Notes under the pieces: generated by a model
Database searches by the model: none
Told to the model about the DNA's origin: nothing
The model's input: only the letters and a program-made list of their open reading frames with translations
Program-made: the position numbers and the translations under genes
NCBI GenBank assembly: GCA_964591105.1
Contig: CAZPZR010000019.1
Coordinates: 1 to 27,801, forward strand
Direction of reading: 5' to 3'
Length of the DNA stretch: 27,801 nt
Source of the DNA: CAZPZR01 sp964591105
GTDB lineage: Bacteria; Bacillota; Clostridia; Lachnospirales; Lachnospiraceae
Part shown: piece by piece, positions 14,019 through 21,712 of the stretch
How positions within the stretch are numbered: the first letter of the stretch is position 1
Layout: each line of letters opens with the position of its first letter

Positions 14019-15194
14019 ATGAATTTTTATAGAAAAGCGCAGAATCTACAAGAGGAAACCGTGGAACATAGACGATACTTCCACACCAATGCAGAGGTTG
14101 GATTATATATGCCAAAAGCAAAATCATATGTCCTTCAAAAGTTGAAAGAACTTGGAATCGATGCAGTAGAATGTGGAAATGGTGTGACAGCAACCATCGG
14201 ACATGGAGGAAAAGTTCTGCTCCTGCGAGCAGATATGGACGCACTTCCAATGGCGGAAGAAAGTGGAGAACCTTTTGCGTGTCCAACAGGAAAAGAGGCT
14301 CATACATGTGGGCATGATTTTCATGCGGCGATGCTCTTAAGTGCAGCAAAATTGTTGAAAGAAGAGGAACAAAATCTAAAGGGAACTGTGAAACTGATGT
14401 TCCAAACAGCAGAAGAAACATTTGAGGGCTGCAAAGATATGATTGCTGCAGGTGTTTTAGAAAATCCGAAGGTGGATGCAGCATTGGCATACCATGTGGC
14501 TGCAGGTCAGATGAAACCGGGAATTTTCATGTACAATGCAGAAGGCGTTATGATGAATTCTGTAGACGGATTCCGCATAAGAATCTTTGGAAGAGGTGCA
14601 CATGGAGCATATCCAAACCGTGCGATTGATCCTATCAATATTGGAGTGCATATTCATTTAGCATTGCAGGAACTCATGGCAAGAGAAAGTGACCCGAATC
14701 ATTGTTGTACGCTGACGATTGGACATTTTGAAGCAGGAACAGTCGCTAATATTATTCCAGATTTTGCAGTGCTGGAGGGAACTATTCGAACGAATGATGT
14801 TCATGAGAGAGAACTTCTTGTAAGAAGAATGAAAGAAGTGGCCGAAAAAACAGCGGATGTTTATGGTGGACGAGTGGAAATTGAGATGCTTTCAGAAGTG
14901 CCTCCGCTAATTTGTGATTCAGGTGTTACAACAGAAATGGTTTCTTATATGAAGGAAATAGGGATTCCTGATCTGATGGAGTATCCAGGAATTTCAGCAA
15001 GTGCTTCCGAAGACTTTGCTGTGATTGCAGAAAAAGTGCCAAGCACGTATATGTATTTGTCAGCTGGATATCCAGACGAAAGAGGACAATATTCAGCACA
15101 CAATCCAAAGGTACAGTTTGATGAATCGGTTCTTCCGATGGGGGTAGCTTCTTTGGCGTACTGTGCAATGAGATGGCTGCAAAATCACGCTTAA
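14019..15194 (+). CDS. M20-family amidohydrolase (N-acyl-amino-acid/hippurate hydrolase-like)
   Basis: Cytosolic metallo-amidohydrolase of 391 residues in the M20D group, which removes acyl groups from N-acyl amino acids or related amides. Metal-site motifs are LLRADMDALPM (68-78), HTCGHDFH (95-102, with C97 and H99 as ligands), AEETFEG (131-137, catalytic/ligand glutamates E132-E133), AYHVAAG (about 156-162) and the late SAHNPKVQFDE with the last histidine. The RBS AGGAGGA is at 14007-14013. It starts 32 bp after the second sortase with no terminator between them and may ride on the pilus transcript, though no functional link is obvious. The exact substrate cannot be read from the sequence. 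Confidence 0.88.
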   Translation: MNFYRKAQNLQEETVEHRRYFHTNAEVGLYMPKAKSYVLQKLKELGIDAVECGNGVTATIGHGGKVLLLRADMDALPMAEESGEPFACPTGKEAHTCGHDFHAAMLLSAAKLLKEEEQNLKGTVKLMFQTAEETFEGCKDMIAAGVLENPKVDAALAYHVAAGQMKPGIFMYNAEGVMMNSVDGFRIRIFGRGAHGAYPNRAIDPINIGVHIHLALQELMARESDPNHCCTLTIGHFEAGTVANIIPDFAVLEGTIRTNDVHERELLVRRMKEVAEKTADVYGGRVEIEMLSEVPPLICDSGVTTEMVSYMKEIGIPDLMEYPGISASASEDFAVIAEKVPSTYMYLSAGYPDERGQYSAHNPKVQFDESVLPMGVASLAYCAMRWLQNHA

Positions 15195-15336
15195 ATGCAA
15201 GAAAAAATGCAAAAAATGAAGGAAATCCGTCAAAATAATTTAGAAAAGGGTTGTTATTCTTGTGGAAAAATTATACAATAGAAAGTAGAGATTTATTACA
15301 ATTAAATTACTTGGTATATGTTTAAGGAGGACAACC
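15195..15336. other. Promoter-bearing gap upstream of the AlaA-like gene
   Basis: A 142-bp A/T-rich interval. No hairpin terminator is visible after the M20 gene. It contains the promoter at 15251-15279 and the RBS AAGGAGG at 15325-15331. Confidence 0.6.
15251..15279 (+). promoter_or_regulatory. Promoter of the alaA-like gene
   Basis: TTGTTA (15251-15256), 17-bp spacer, TACAAT (15274-15279). The expected start near 15286 leaves a leader of about 50 bases before the strong AAGGAGG site. Confidence 0.7.
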
Positions 15337-16554
15337 ATGTTTATTCAGAGAGCTGACAGAATGGAAACTGTACATTCTGACATCAGAGGACCATTGTTTG
15401 TCGAGGCAATGGAAATGAGAGAAAGAGGAATCGACGTATTAAGACTTAACACAGGAAACCCTGCAACATTCGGATTTGGACTTCCTGAAAGTATTAGAAA
15501 AGCAATTGAAGGTCACGAAGACCTTGCAGTTGGATATTGCGATTTCAAAGGTATGAAGAATGCCAGAGAAGCAATCTGCGAATATGAAAAAACAAAAGGA
15601 ATTCAGGGCATCACACCAGACGATGTATTTATTGGAAACGGTGTTAGTGAAGTTGCATCTTTTGCATTACTTCCTCTGTTAAATCCAGGAGATGAAGTAT
15701 TAGTACCTTCACCAAGCTATTCACTTTGGGGAAATACAATCCGTCTTACAGGTGCAAAACCAGTATTCTACACATGTGATGAAAAAGCGCACTGGTACCC
15801 AGACGTTCAGGATATTCGCTCAAAAGTTACAGATAAGACAAGAGCAATCGTAATCATTAACCCTAATAACCCTACAGGTGTTCTTTACTCAGAAGATCTG
15901 CTTCAGGAAATTATTAAAGTTGCAAGAGAAAACAAACTTTTGATCTTCTCTGATGAAATTTATGACAGATTGGTTATGGATGGATTAAAACATACATCAA
16001 CAGCAGCACTTGCACCAGATCTTCCAATCGTTACATTGAATGGTATTTCTAAGTCACACTGCCTCTGTGGTTACAGATGTGGATGGATGGTAATTAGTGG
16101 ACCAAGAGAATACACAGAAGAATATCGTAAAGGTATCATTCAGATGACATCTATGCGTCTGTGTGCGAATGCACTTGCACAGCTTGTTATTCCAGCAGCA
16201 ATGGAAGATTCTGAAACACCAAGAAACATGATTTTACCAGGTGGACGTGTATACGAACAGAGAGAAGCTGTTATCAGCGAACTTGATAAGATTGATGGAA
16301 TTTCTTACGTGAAGAATGACGGAGCATTCTACTTGTTCCCTAAATTAGATGTGAAGAAATTCAACATCACAAACGATAAGGTATTTGCAAGAGATTTACT
16401 TCATGCAACAAATATTCTTCTTGTACCAGGTAGTGGATTTGACTGGCCAGATCCAGACCACTTCCGTATTGTAATGCTTCCAGAAGCAGAACAGCTTCGT
16501 GATGCAATGAGAAGAATGGGAGAATTCTTAGACGGATATCATCAGAAAGCTTAA
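15337..16554 (+). CDS. alaA: Class I aminotransferase, AlaA-like (glutamate-pyruvate)
   Basis: PLP aminotransferase of 405 residues that closely follows the plan of E. coli AlaA, which makes alanine from pyruvate and glutamate. Shared features are DIRGP near the start (15-19), LNTGNPATFGF (37-47), VGYCDFKG (65-72), IGNGVSE (99-105), INPNNPTG (174-181), FSDEIYDR (204-211) and the PLP lysine K239 in LNGISKSH. After this comes SMRLCANALAQ, then PGGRVYEQR, as in AlaA. Around the lysine it is cysteine-rich (HCLCGYRCGW), where AlaA has a T-Y-R-V-A-G-F-R-Q-G-W pattern. It has its own promoter and terminator, and its even use of common codons suggests high expression. Confidence 0.9.
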   Translation: MFIQRADRMETVHSDIRGPLFVEAMEMRERGIDVLRLNTGNPATFGFGLPESIRKAIEGHEDLAVGYCDFKGMKNAREAICEYEKTKGIQGITPDDVFIGNGVSEVASFALLPLLNPGDEVLVPSPSYSLWGNTIRLTGAKPVFYTCDEKAHWYPDVQDIRSKVTDKTRAIVIINPNNPTGVLYSEDLLQEIIKVARENKLLIFSDEIYDRLVMDGLKHTSTAALAPDLPIVTLNGISKSHCLCGYRCGWMVISGPREYTEEYRKGIIQMTSMRLCANALAQLVIPAAMEDSETPRNMILPGGRVYEQREAVISELDKIDGISYVKNDGAFYLFPKLDVKKFNITNDKVFARDLLHATNILLVPGSGFDWPDPDHFRIVMLPEAEQLRDAMRRMGEFLDGYHQKA

Positions 16555-16574
16555 GAATATAGTTTTATAAAAAG

Positions 16575-16603
16575 CGGGACACCGACAATTTGTCGGTGTC
16601 CCG
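16575..16603. terminator. Bidirectional terminator between alaA-like and potCD
   Basis: Stem CGGGACACCGACA (16575-16587)/TGTCGGTGTCCCG (16591-16603), 13 bp, perfectly matched, very GC-rich compared with its surroundings. The plus side is followed by TATGTTTTA and the minus side by CTTTTTATAAAA. It lies between convergent genes, so it probably serves both. Confidence 0.9.
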
Positions 16604-16609
16604 TATGTT

Positions 16610-18502
16610 TTAGTCAGCGTTGCTGGCTGCAATTTTTACTTTACTCCAAAGATTTGCGATAATCTTCTTTGTCTCTTCATTATATTCGAATACTTCATCA
16701 TTTTCGTTATCCTGTCTTAATACGTAAGAACTGATTCCATAGAAGTCTCCGTTTTCGCTGGAGAGATCTGTCATAACTTCATTATTTGCAGAAGTATAGC
16801 CGACGTAGCTTGAATTATCATACGCGTAATCATACTGTGTAACAAAATTAATGAATTCATGGGCTAATTCTGGATTTTTCGCATTTTTAGGAATAACCAT
16901 TCCATCAGACCAGATGTTGGTTCCAGTTTCAGGAATGTAGAAATCCATATTTTCATTTTCATTAATGACATAAGTTGCATCTCCGGAATAGATGAGCCCC
17001 AGAGCTTTTCGTCCTTGCGCCATATTGTCGATGATTTCATCAATGACGATTTCGGTATCCATAGTCTGTACACACTGAACCAGCCAATCATAAGCCTCTT
17101 GAATTTCAGCTTCGCTCTCAGTATTCATGGAATAGCCGAGTGCTTTCAGTGCCATCATAAATGAATCTCTTTCAGAGTCGTAGAGGTAAACATCCCCTTT
17201 ATACTTTTCATTTAAGAAGATATTAAATCCCTGTTCTTCTAAGTCTTTTACATCCACCTTTGTCTTGTCATATACGATTCCGACAGAACCACAGAAATAA
17301 GGGACGGAGTAATCATTATCCGGATCGTATGGAAGACCTTTCAGGTTCTCAGAGATTAAATCTAAGCAAGTAATCTTAGATTTATCTAATTTCTGAAGTA
17401 AATCTTCGTTAATCAGACGCTGAATCATGTAATCACTTGGAACGAGGATGTCATATGGTTCATTGTTTGCAACTTTAATATACATCTGCTCGTTGGAGTC
17501 AAAGTTTTCCATTACAACTGTTGCACCGGTTGCAGCTTCAAAAGCAGGAATTACATTTTCACCAGTGTATTCGCCCCAGTTATAAATGTGTAATGTCTGT
17601 CCTTCGTATGGAAGTTCAGAGTTTCCTTTATAAATTTTAGGAACAACAACAATTCCGCATAAAAGGCAGATAACCAATGTGGCAGGAATTAAGTAGTGAT
17701 GTTTTTTCATTTCCGTTGTCTTTGGACGCTTTGCCATCAGAATTGGAACAAGGTTAATCACAACAAGTGCAAAGGTAATAATGACAACTACAAGTGTTGA
17801 AATCGCGTTAATACTAGGGTTTACACGTTTACTCATGGTGTAGACCATGATACTTAAGTTTTTCACTCCGCCTCCGGTTACGAAGTAGGAGATGATAAAA
17901 TCATCCACAGACATAGTAAATGCAATCAATGCACCGGAGATAATTCCAGGAGCAATCTCAGGAACGATAACTTTTGTAAGAGCTTGCCAAGGTGTACATC
18001 CAAGGTCCATAGCTGCGTCTGCAAGGTTTCGATCAAGAGAACGAATCTTTGGCATTACAGACAAAATAACGTAAGGAATACAAAAGGCAATGTGAGCTAA
18101 AAGCATCGTGGCATAGCCCTTTTCTACCTTAAATGTAATAAACAGTAGCATGAATCCAATGGCTGTTACAATATCCGGATTCATCATTGGAAGGTTGTTG
18201 ATCTGATCCATGACATCTCGAACAATCTTTTTAGAATGACTCAGTCCAATGGCAGCAATCGTTCCAACGACAGTTGAAACCAGCGTTGCAAGAATTGCCA
18301 CGGAAAATGTTGTATATAATGCTTCCATCATATCCTGGGATGCCAGCATATGCTTATACCAACGAAGAGAAAATCCTGTAAATACAGTCAGAGATTTACT
18401 TTCGTTGAATGAGAAAATGATCATGTAAATAATCGGAAGATAGAAGAACACAATCATAAGAATCATCAGTATTTTTCCAAAAGTACGATTTTCTTTTTTC
18501 AT
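16610..18502 (-). CDS. potCD: Polyamine ABC transporter, fused permease PotC and binding protein PotD
   Basis: One 630-residue protein joins two usually separate parts. Residues 1-260 are a PotC-type permease with six membrane segments and the ATPase-contact loop D-A-A-M-D-L-G-C-T-P-W-Q (162-173). Residues from about 297 are a PotD spermidine/putrescine-binding protein (LHIYNWGEYTGENVIPAFE, then YDILVPSDYMIQRL). The junction, from M265, reads MKKHHYLIPATLVICLLCG, which looks like a former lipoprotein signal peptide and would now be a membrane helix holding the binding domain outside the cell. I start at ATG 18502, 8 bp after GGAGG; the longer reading from 18553 overlaps potB. Such fusions are known in other Firmicutes. 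It is the last gene of the pot operon. Confidence 0.93.
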   Translation of the reverse strand: MKKENRTFGKILMILMIVFFYLPIIYMIIFSFNESKSLTVFTGFSLRWYKHMLASQDMMEALYTTFSVAILATLVSTVVGTIAAIGLSHSKKIVRDVMDQINNLPMMNPDIVTAIGFMLLFITFKVEKGYATMLLAHIAFCIPYVILSVMPKIRSLDRNLADAAMDLGCTPWQALTKVIVPEIAPGIISGALIAFTMSVDDFIISYFVTGGGVKNLSIMVYTMSKRVNPSINAISTLVVVIITFALVVINLVPILMAKRPKTTEMKKHHYLIPATLVICLLCGIVVVPKIYKGNSELPYEGQTLHIYNWGEYTGENVIPAFEAATGATVVMENFDSNEQMYIKVANNEPYDILVPSDYMIQRLINEDLLQKLDKSKITCLDLISENLKGLPYDPDNDYSVPYFCGSVGIVYDKTKVDVKDLEEQGFNIFLNEKYKGDVYLYDSERDSFMMALKALGYSMNTESEAEIQEAYDWLVQCVQTMDTEIVIDEIIDNMAQGRKALGLIYSGDATYVINENENMDFYIPETGTNIWSDGMVIPKNAKNPELAHEFINFVTQYDYAYDNSSYVGYTSANNEVMTDLSSENGDFYGISSYVLRQDNENDEVFEYNEETKKIIANLWSKVKIAASNAD

Positions 18503-18506
18503 AAGA

Positions 18507-19343
18507 TTATGCCTCCTTTCCACCCTGATTATGAATTTCAATTTTGCGGACAAGCATCATGAGAAGCATCATGATCATTGCCATAATCATGGAAATTGCA
18601 CTACCAAAATTCCATTCGCCGACGGTGATAAACTGATTTTCAATCAAGTTACCAATTAAGAAATACTGTCCTCCGCCGAGAAGTTTTGGGATAAAGAAAG
18701 AACTTACTGCCGGCAAAAATACCAGAGTGATACCATTCACAACTCCAGGAAGAGATAATGGTAAAGTTACTTTCAAAAATGTCTGAAATGGACTGGCACC
18801 CAAGTCTGCACTTGCTTCTAATAAAGAGCGATCCATTTTGCAGAGGGATGTGTTGATCTGCAAAATCATAAATGGAACAAAGTTATACACTGTTCCGAGA
18901 AGGACAGCTCCTTCGGTATAAAGAAGTTCGGCACCGCCAAGTCCAAAAAAACCTAAAAGTTTCTGTACAAGTCCGCCTTCGCTGAGGATCCCAATCCATG
19001 CATAAGTACGTACTAACATATTGATCCAAGTAGGTACAGTGATTGCAAGTACCAACAGATTTTGTGTACGTTCTTTGCTGCGAGCAATAAAATATGCTGT
19101 CGGATAACCGAGGAGCAGACACAAAAGCGTAGTCTTAATCGCAATGGATATGGAACGCCAGAGAATTAATAAAAAGTCCGGGTCGGTAAAGAACTTAATA
19201 TAATGTTCCAGCGTGAAGGAAAAGGAAATGATGCTGTTTCCGGAATCTGTAAAGGAATACAGTCCAATCAGTGCCATTGGAAGCACCAGCATCATTGCCG
19301 CCCAGGCAATATATGGAATTGCCAGCTGCGAAAATTTCTTCAT
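18507..19343 (-). CDS. potB: Polyamine ABC transporter permease PotB
   Basis: Inner-membrane permease of 278 residues with about six membrane helices. It has the EAA-type loop that docks on the ATPase: LLEASADLGASPFQTFLKV (about 170-188), followed by LPLSLPGV. It pairs with the PotC half of the downstream fusion to form the channel. The ATG is 2 bp after the potA stop codon and has only a weak ribosome site, so translation is probably coupled to potA. Its stop lies 4 bp before the potCD start; the potCD ribosome site is inside the end of potB. Confidence 0.93.
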   Translation of the reverse strand: MKKFSQLAIPYIAWAAMMLVLPMALIGLYSFTDSGNSIISFSFTLEHYIKFFTDPDFLLILWRSISIAIKTTLLCLLLGYPTAYFIARSKERTQNLLVLAITVPTWINMLVRTYAWIGILSEGGLVQKLLGFFGLGGAELLYTEGAVLLGTVYNFVPFMILQINTSLCKMDRSLLEASADLGASPFQTFLKVTLPLSLPGVVNGITLVFLPAVSSFFIPKLLGGGQYFLIGNLIENQFITVGEWNFGSAISMIMAMIMMLLMMLVRKIEIHNQGGKEA

Positions 19344-19345
19344 AA

Positions 19346-20923
19346 TTAGAATACCATCCTTGACATCACGTGAATATCTTCCGGGAAGAATGTCAGGCCG
19401 ACCTCCTGACCAACTGCGGAATAATCCGTAGTGTGAATCTTGAATTCGCGTCCAGGTGTTGAGAAGGTTACACGGTAAACACCTTCCTGAATATCTTCTG
19501 GATCGAAATCGTAATCTACACTGATGTCGATACTTTCATCTTCATTTGTCAATTTCCATCCCTGCGCATTTGCCCAGGTTTTAATATCTGTATCCAAAGC
19601 CTGAGATTCCATAAGTTCATCGACGGTTGTCTGGAAGTTGAAGGCCATAATACCTTCGTTTGCCTTTTCGTTCTTAATAAATGGCTGATTTACAACGAAA
19701 ATGCTTCGTTCAATGCTTGTACCATTGGATGTTGAGAAGACAACAGAGTATTCTCCTAATTCTTCCTTGAGGTCATATTCGATGCGGGCGATGGAAATAT
19801 TTTCATCTGTAGCAGTATCCCACGCCTGCGCATTGGAACGGGCAATGACTTCTTTGTCATCTAATTCGGCTACGTCCTCTAAGTCAACAAAGAAACTGGA
19901 GGCGTTGATCATCTCGCTGCCGTCTTCACTGGAAACTTCTTCTGGACGAATCACTCGCATATTAACTGTTACGCTGGTACCAGGAACGGTCTCTACAATA
20001 ATTTCGTAATGTACCCCTTTAAATAAAGTACTTAAAACTTCGCCAGTCATTTTTCCTTGTGAAACATCAACGATATCAATATCTTCCGGACGGATGACAA
20101 CGTCTACTTTTTCATTTTCTTTGAAACCAAAGTCTACACAGTCGAAGACAATATCATCAAATTTAACTTTGTAATCTTCGATCATTGTACCTTTGAGAAT
20201 GTTGCTTTCCCCGATGAATCCAGCAACGTACTTATTGGCAGGCTCATTGTAAATATCTTCTGGTGAACCTACCTGCTGGATTTCGCCTCGATTCATAACG
20301 ACAATCTTGTCAGACATAGTCAATGCTTCTTCCTGGTCGTGAGTTACGAAAATAAAGGTAATTCCTACTTCTTGCTGGATACGCTTAAGCTCGTACTGCA
20401 TTTCTTTTCGCAGATTTTTATCAAGAGCAGCCAGTGGTTCGTCGAGAAGAAGAACTTTCGGCTCATTTACCAATGCTCTTGCGATAGCAACTCGCTGCTG
20501 TTGTCCACCGGAAAGTAAGGTTGTATTTTTATTTTCATACCCTTCCAGACCGATGAGCTTAAGCATTTTCATAACTTTCTGCTCAATAACGTCTTTACTC
20601 ATTTTTTTAATCTTTAACCCAAACGCAATATTTTCATATACACTTAAATGCGGAAAAAGTGCATATTTTTGGAAAACTGTGTTTAATTCGCGTTCGTATG
20701 GAGGTTTATTGTTGATAATCTCTCCGTCAAAAATAACTTTTCCTTCATCTGTATCCAAAAATCCTCCAAGGATACGAAGAAGAGTAGTTTTTCCACAGCC
20801 ACTAGGACCGAGAAGCGTTACAAATTCATTTTCATAAATATCAAGATTAATTCCTTTTAAGATTACTTGTCCGTCAAAACTTTTTACAATATTGCGGAAC
20901 TCAATCAATTTTACTTGTTCCAT
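19346..20923 (-). CDS. potA: Polyamine ABC transporter ATPase PotA with split TOBE domain
   Basis: ATPase of the spermidine/putrescine importer, 525 residues against the usual 350-380. The ATPase domain is complete: Walker A GPSGCGKT (39-46), Q-loop near Q85, signature LSGGQQQR (137-144), Walker B VLLLDEP (157-163) and the H-loop THD (194-196). The TOBE domain starts normally (VVIRPEDI, 275-282; FKGVHYEIIVET, 301-312). It resumes only at IHTTDYSAVGQEVGL (496-510). The extra roughly 185 residues hold two related segments (about 343-411 and 428-499) sharing N-A-Q-A/G-W, D-E-x-I-x-I and Y-x-V-x-F-S-T. I start at ATG 20923 after AGAGGAGA; the upstream reading overlaps the regulator gene. It is the second gene of the operon. 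Confidence 0.93.
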   Translation of the reverse strand: MEQVKLIEFRNIVKSFDGQVILKGINLDIYENEFVTLLGPSGCGKTTLLRILGGFLDTDEGKVIFDGEIINNKPPYERELNTVFQKYALFPHLSVYENIAFGLKIKKMSKDVIEQKVMKMLKLIGLEGYENKNTTLLSGGQQQRVAIARALVNEPKVLLLDEPLAALDKNLRKEMQYELKRIQQEVGITFIFVTHDQEEALTMSDKIVVMNRGEIQQVGSPEDIYNEPANKYVAGFIGESNILKGTMIEDYKVKFDDIVFDCVDFGFKENEKVDVVIRPEDIDIVDVSQGKMTGEVLSTLFKGVHYEIIVETVPGTSVTVNMRVIRPEEVSSEDGSEMINASSFFVDLEDVAELDDKEVIARSNAQAWDTATDENISIARIEYDLKEELGEYSVVFSTSNGTSIERSIFVVNQPFIKNEKANEGIMAFNFQTTVDELMESQALDTDIKTWANAQGWKLTNEDESIDISVDYDFDPEDIQEGVYRVTFSTPGREFKIHTTDYSAVGQEVGLTFFPEDIHVMSRMVF

Positions 20924-20937
20924 CTCACATCTCCTCT

Positions 20938-21471
20938 CTAGAACATAGGTGGTGTTGTGATCCACAACACTTTTGCGTCACCGCTTCCATGATTATATAA
21001 GTAATGGCTTTTGCTGCCATCCAGGTAAAAGGTTTCCTGTGCTTTTAATTTGTACTTTTTATTTCCACGTATGAGTGTTACATTTCCCTTCAAAACATAA
21101 CCGAACTCCTCGCCATGATGAGCGGAAAGTTCCTGGCTGCACTTATGGGAATGAAGTGTGAGTAAAATTGGCTCCATCTCATTCTTCTGCGCGTTGGGAA
21201 TGACCCATTCAATCGTGTAATCGGACTGTACATCCTCAAAAAAATCCTGTTTTGAGAATACAATCTGCGTTTCTTCCTCTTCGTGGAAAAATTCTGAAAG
21301 ATTCGTTCCTAAAGATTCCAATATATCTGCCAAAGTGGCGATACTGGGAGTGGTCAGATTGCGTTCTACCTGTGACAAGAATCCTTTGGTGAGCTCGCTG
21401 CGTGAAGCAAGGTCATCCAACGTCAGGTCGTTCTGCTGTCGGAGTTCTTTTAACTTTTTACCGATGTCCAA
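20938..21471 (-). CDS. XRE-cupin transcriptional regulator of the pot operon (PuuR-like)
   Basis: A 177-residue two-domain regulator. The N-terminal HTH (about 2-60) has the core LASRSELTKGFLSQVERN, ending in the recognition helix. The C-terminal cupin (about 105-177) has H-H-G-E-E-F-G-Y-V-L-K-G and a Y-L-D-G-S-x-S-H motif for ligand or metal binding. This architecture is shared with the polyamine sensor PuuR. A TTG start at 21471 is proposed because AGGAGGT (21484-21478) lies 7 bp away and gives the usual M-D-I-G-K-K-L-K opening; the GTG at 21477 is only 1 bp from the ribosome site. It is the first gene of the pot operon, 14 bp before potA. It probably represses its own promoter until polyamine status changes. 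Confidence 0.9.
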   Translation of the reverse strand: MDIGKKLKELRQQNDLTLDDLASRSELTKGFLSQVERNLTTPSIATLADILESLGTNLSEFFHEEEETQIVFSKQDFFEDVQSDYTIEWVIPNAQKNEMEPILLTLHSHKCSQELSAHHGEEFGYVLKGNVTLIRGNKKYKLKAQETFYLDGSKSHYLYNHGSGDAKVLWITTPPMF

Positions 21472-21506
21472 AACCACACCTCCTGTTTTCTAATACTAAA
21501 CTTTTT

Positions 21507-21523
21507 GTTCAAAAATAGTGAAC
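21507..21523. promoter_or_regulatory. Putative operator of the pot operon
   Basis: GTTCA (21507-21511), 7 bp, TGAAC (21519-21523), a 17-bp inverted repeat. It covers the expected transcription start of the minus-strand pot promoter. Autorepression by the XRE-cupin protein is inferred from position. Confidence 0.5.
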
Positions 21524-21530
21524 TATAATC

Positions 21531-21558
21531 ATTATACATATGTGAGGGAATAAATCAA
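21531..21558 (-). promoter_or_regulatory. Promoter of the pot operon
   Basis: On the minus strand, TTGATT (21558-21553), 16-bp spacer, TATAAT (21536-21531). Transcription would begin around 21524, at the edge of the GTTCA-N7-TGAAC element, about 50 bases before the regulator start codon. Confidence 0.6.
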
Positions 21559-21628
21559 GAGGAGATACCGTTTTTGCATAAAACTACGAACATAATTGCT
21601 AATTTTTTGCTAAGGCGACAAATTTACC

Positions 21629-21656
21629 TTGATTTTCTGAATCAGAGTGTTAGAAT
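21629..21656 (+). promoter_or_regulatory. Promoter of the transporter-kinase pair
   Basis: TTGATT (21629-21634), 16-bp spacer, TAGAAT (21651-21656). The -35 box lies within a small inverted repeat, TGATT-N5-AATCA (from 21630). The leader to the ATG at 21713 is about 50 bases. Confidence 0.5.
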
Positions 21657-21712
21657 CTTTGAGGGGATAAGAAGAAGTAAAAAAATATATAATACTTTAG
21701 GAGGGACATAAG

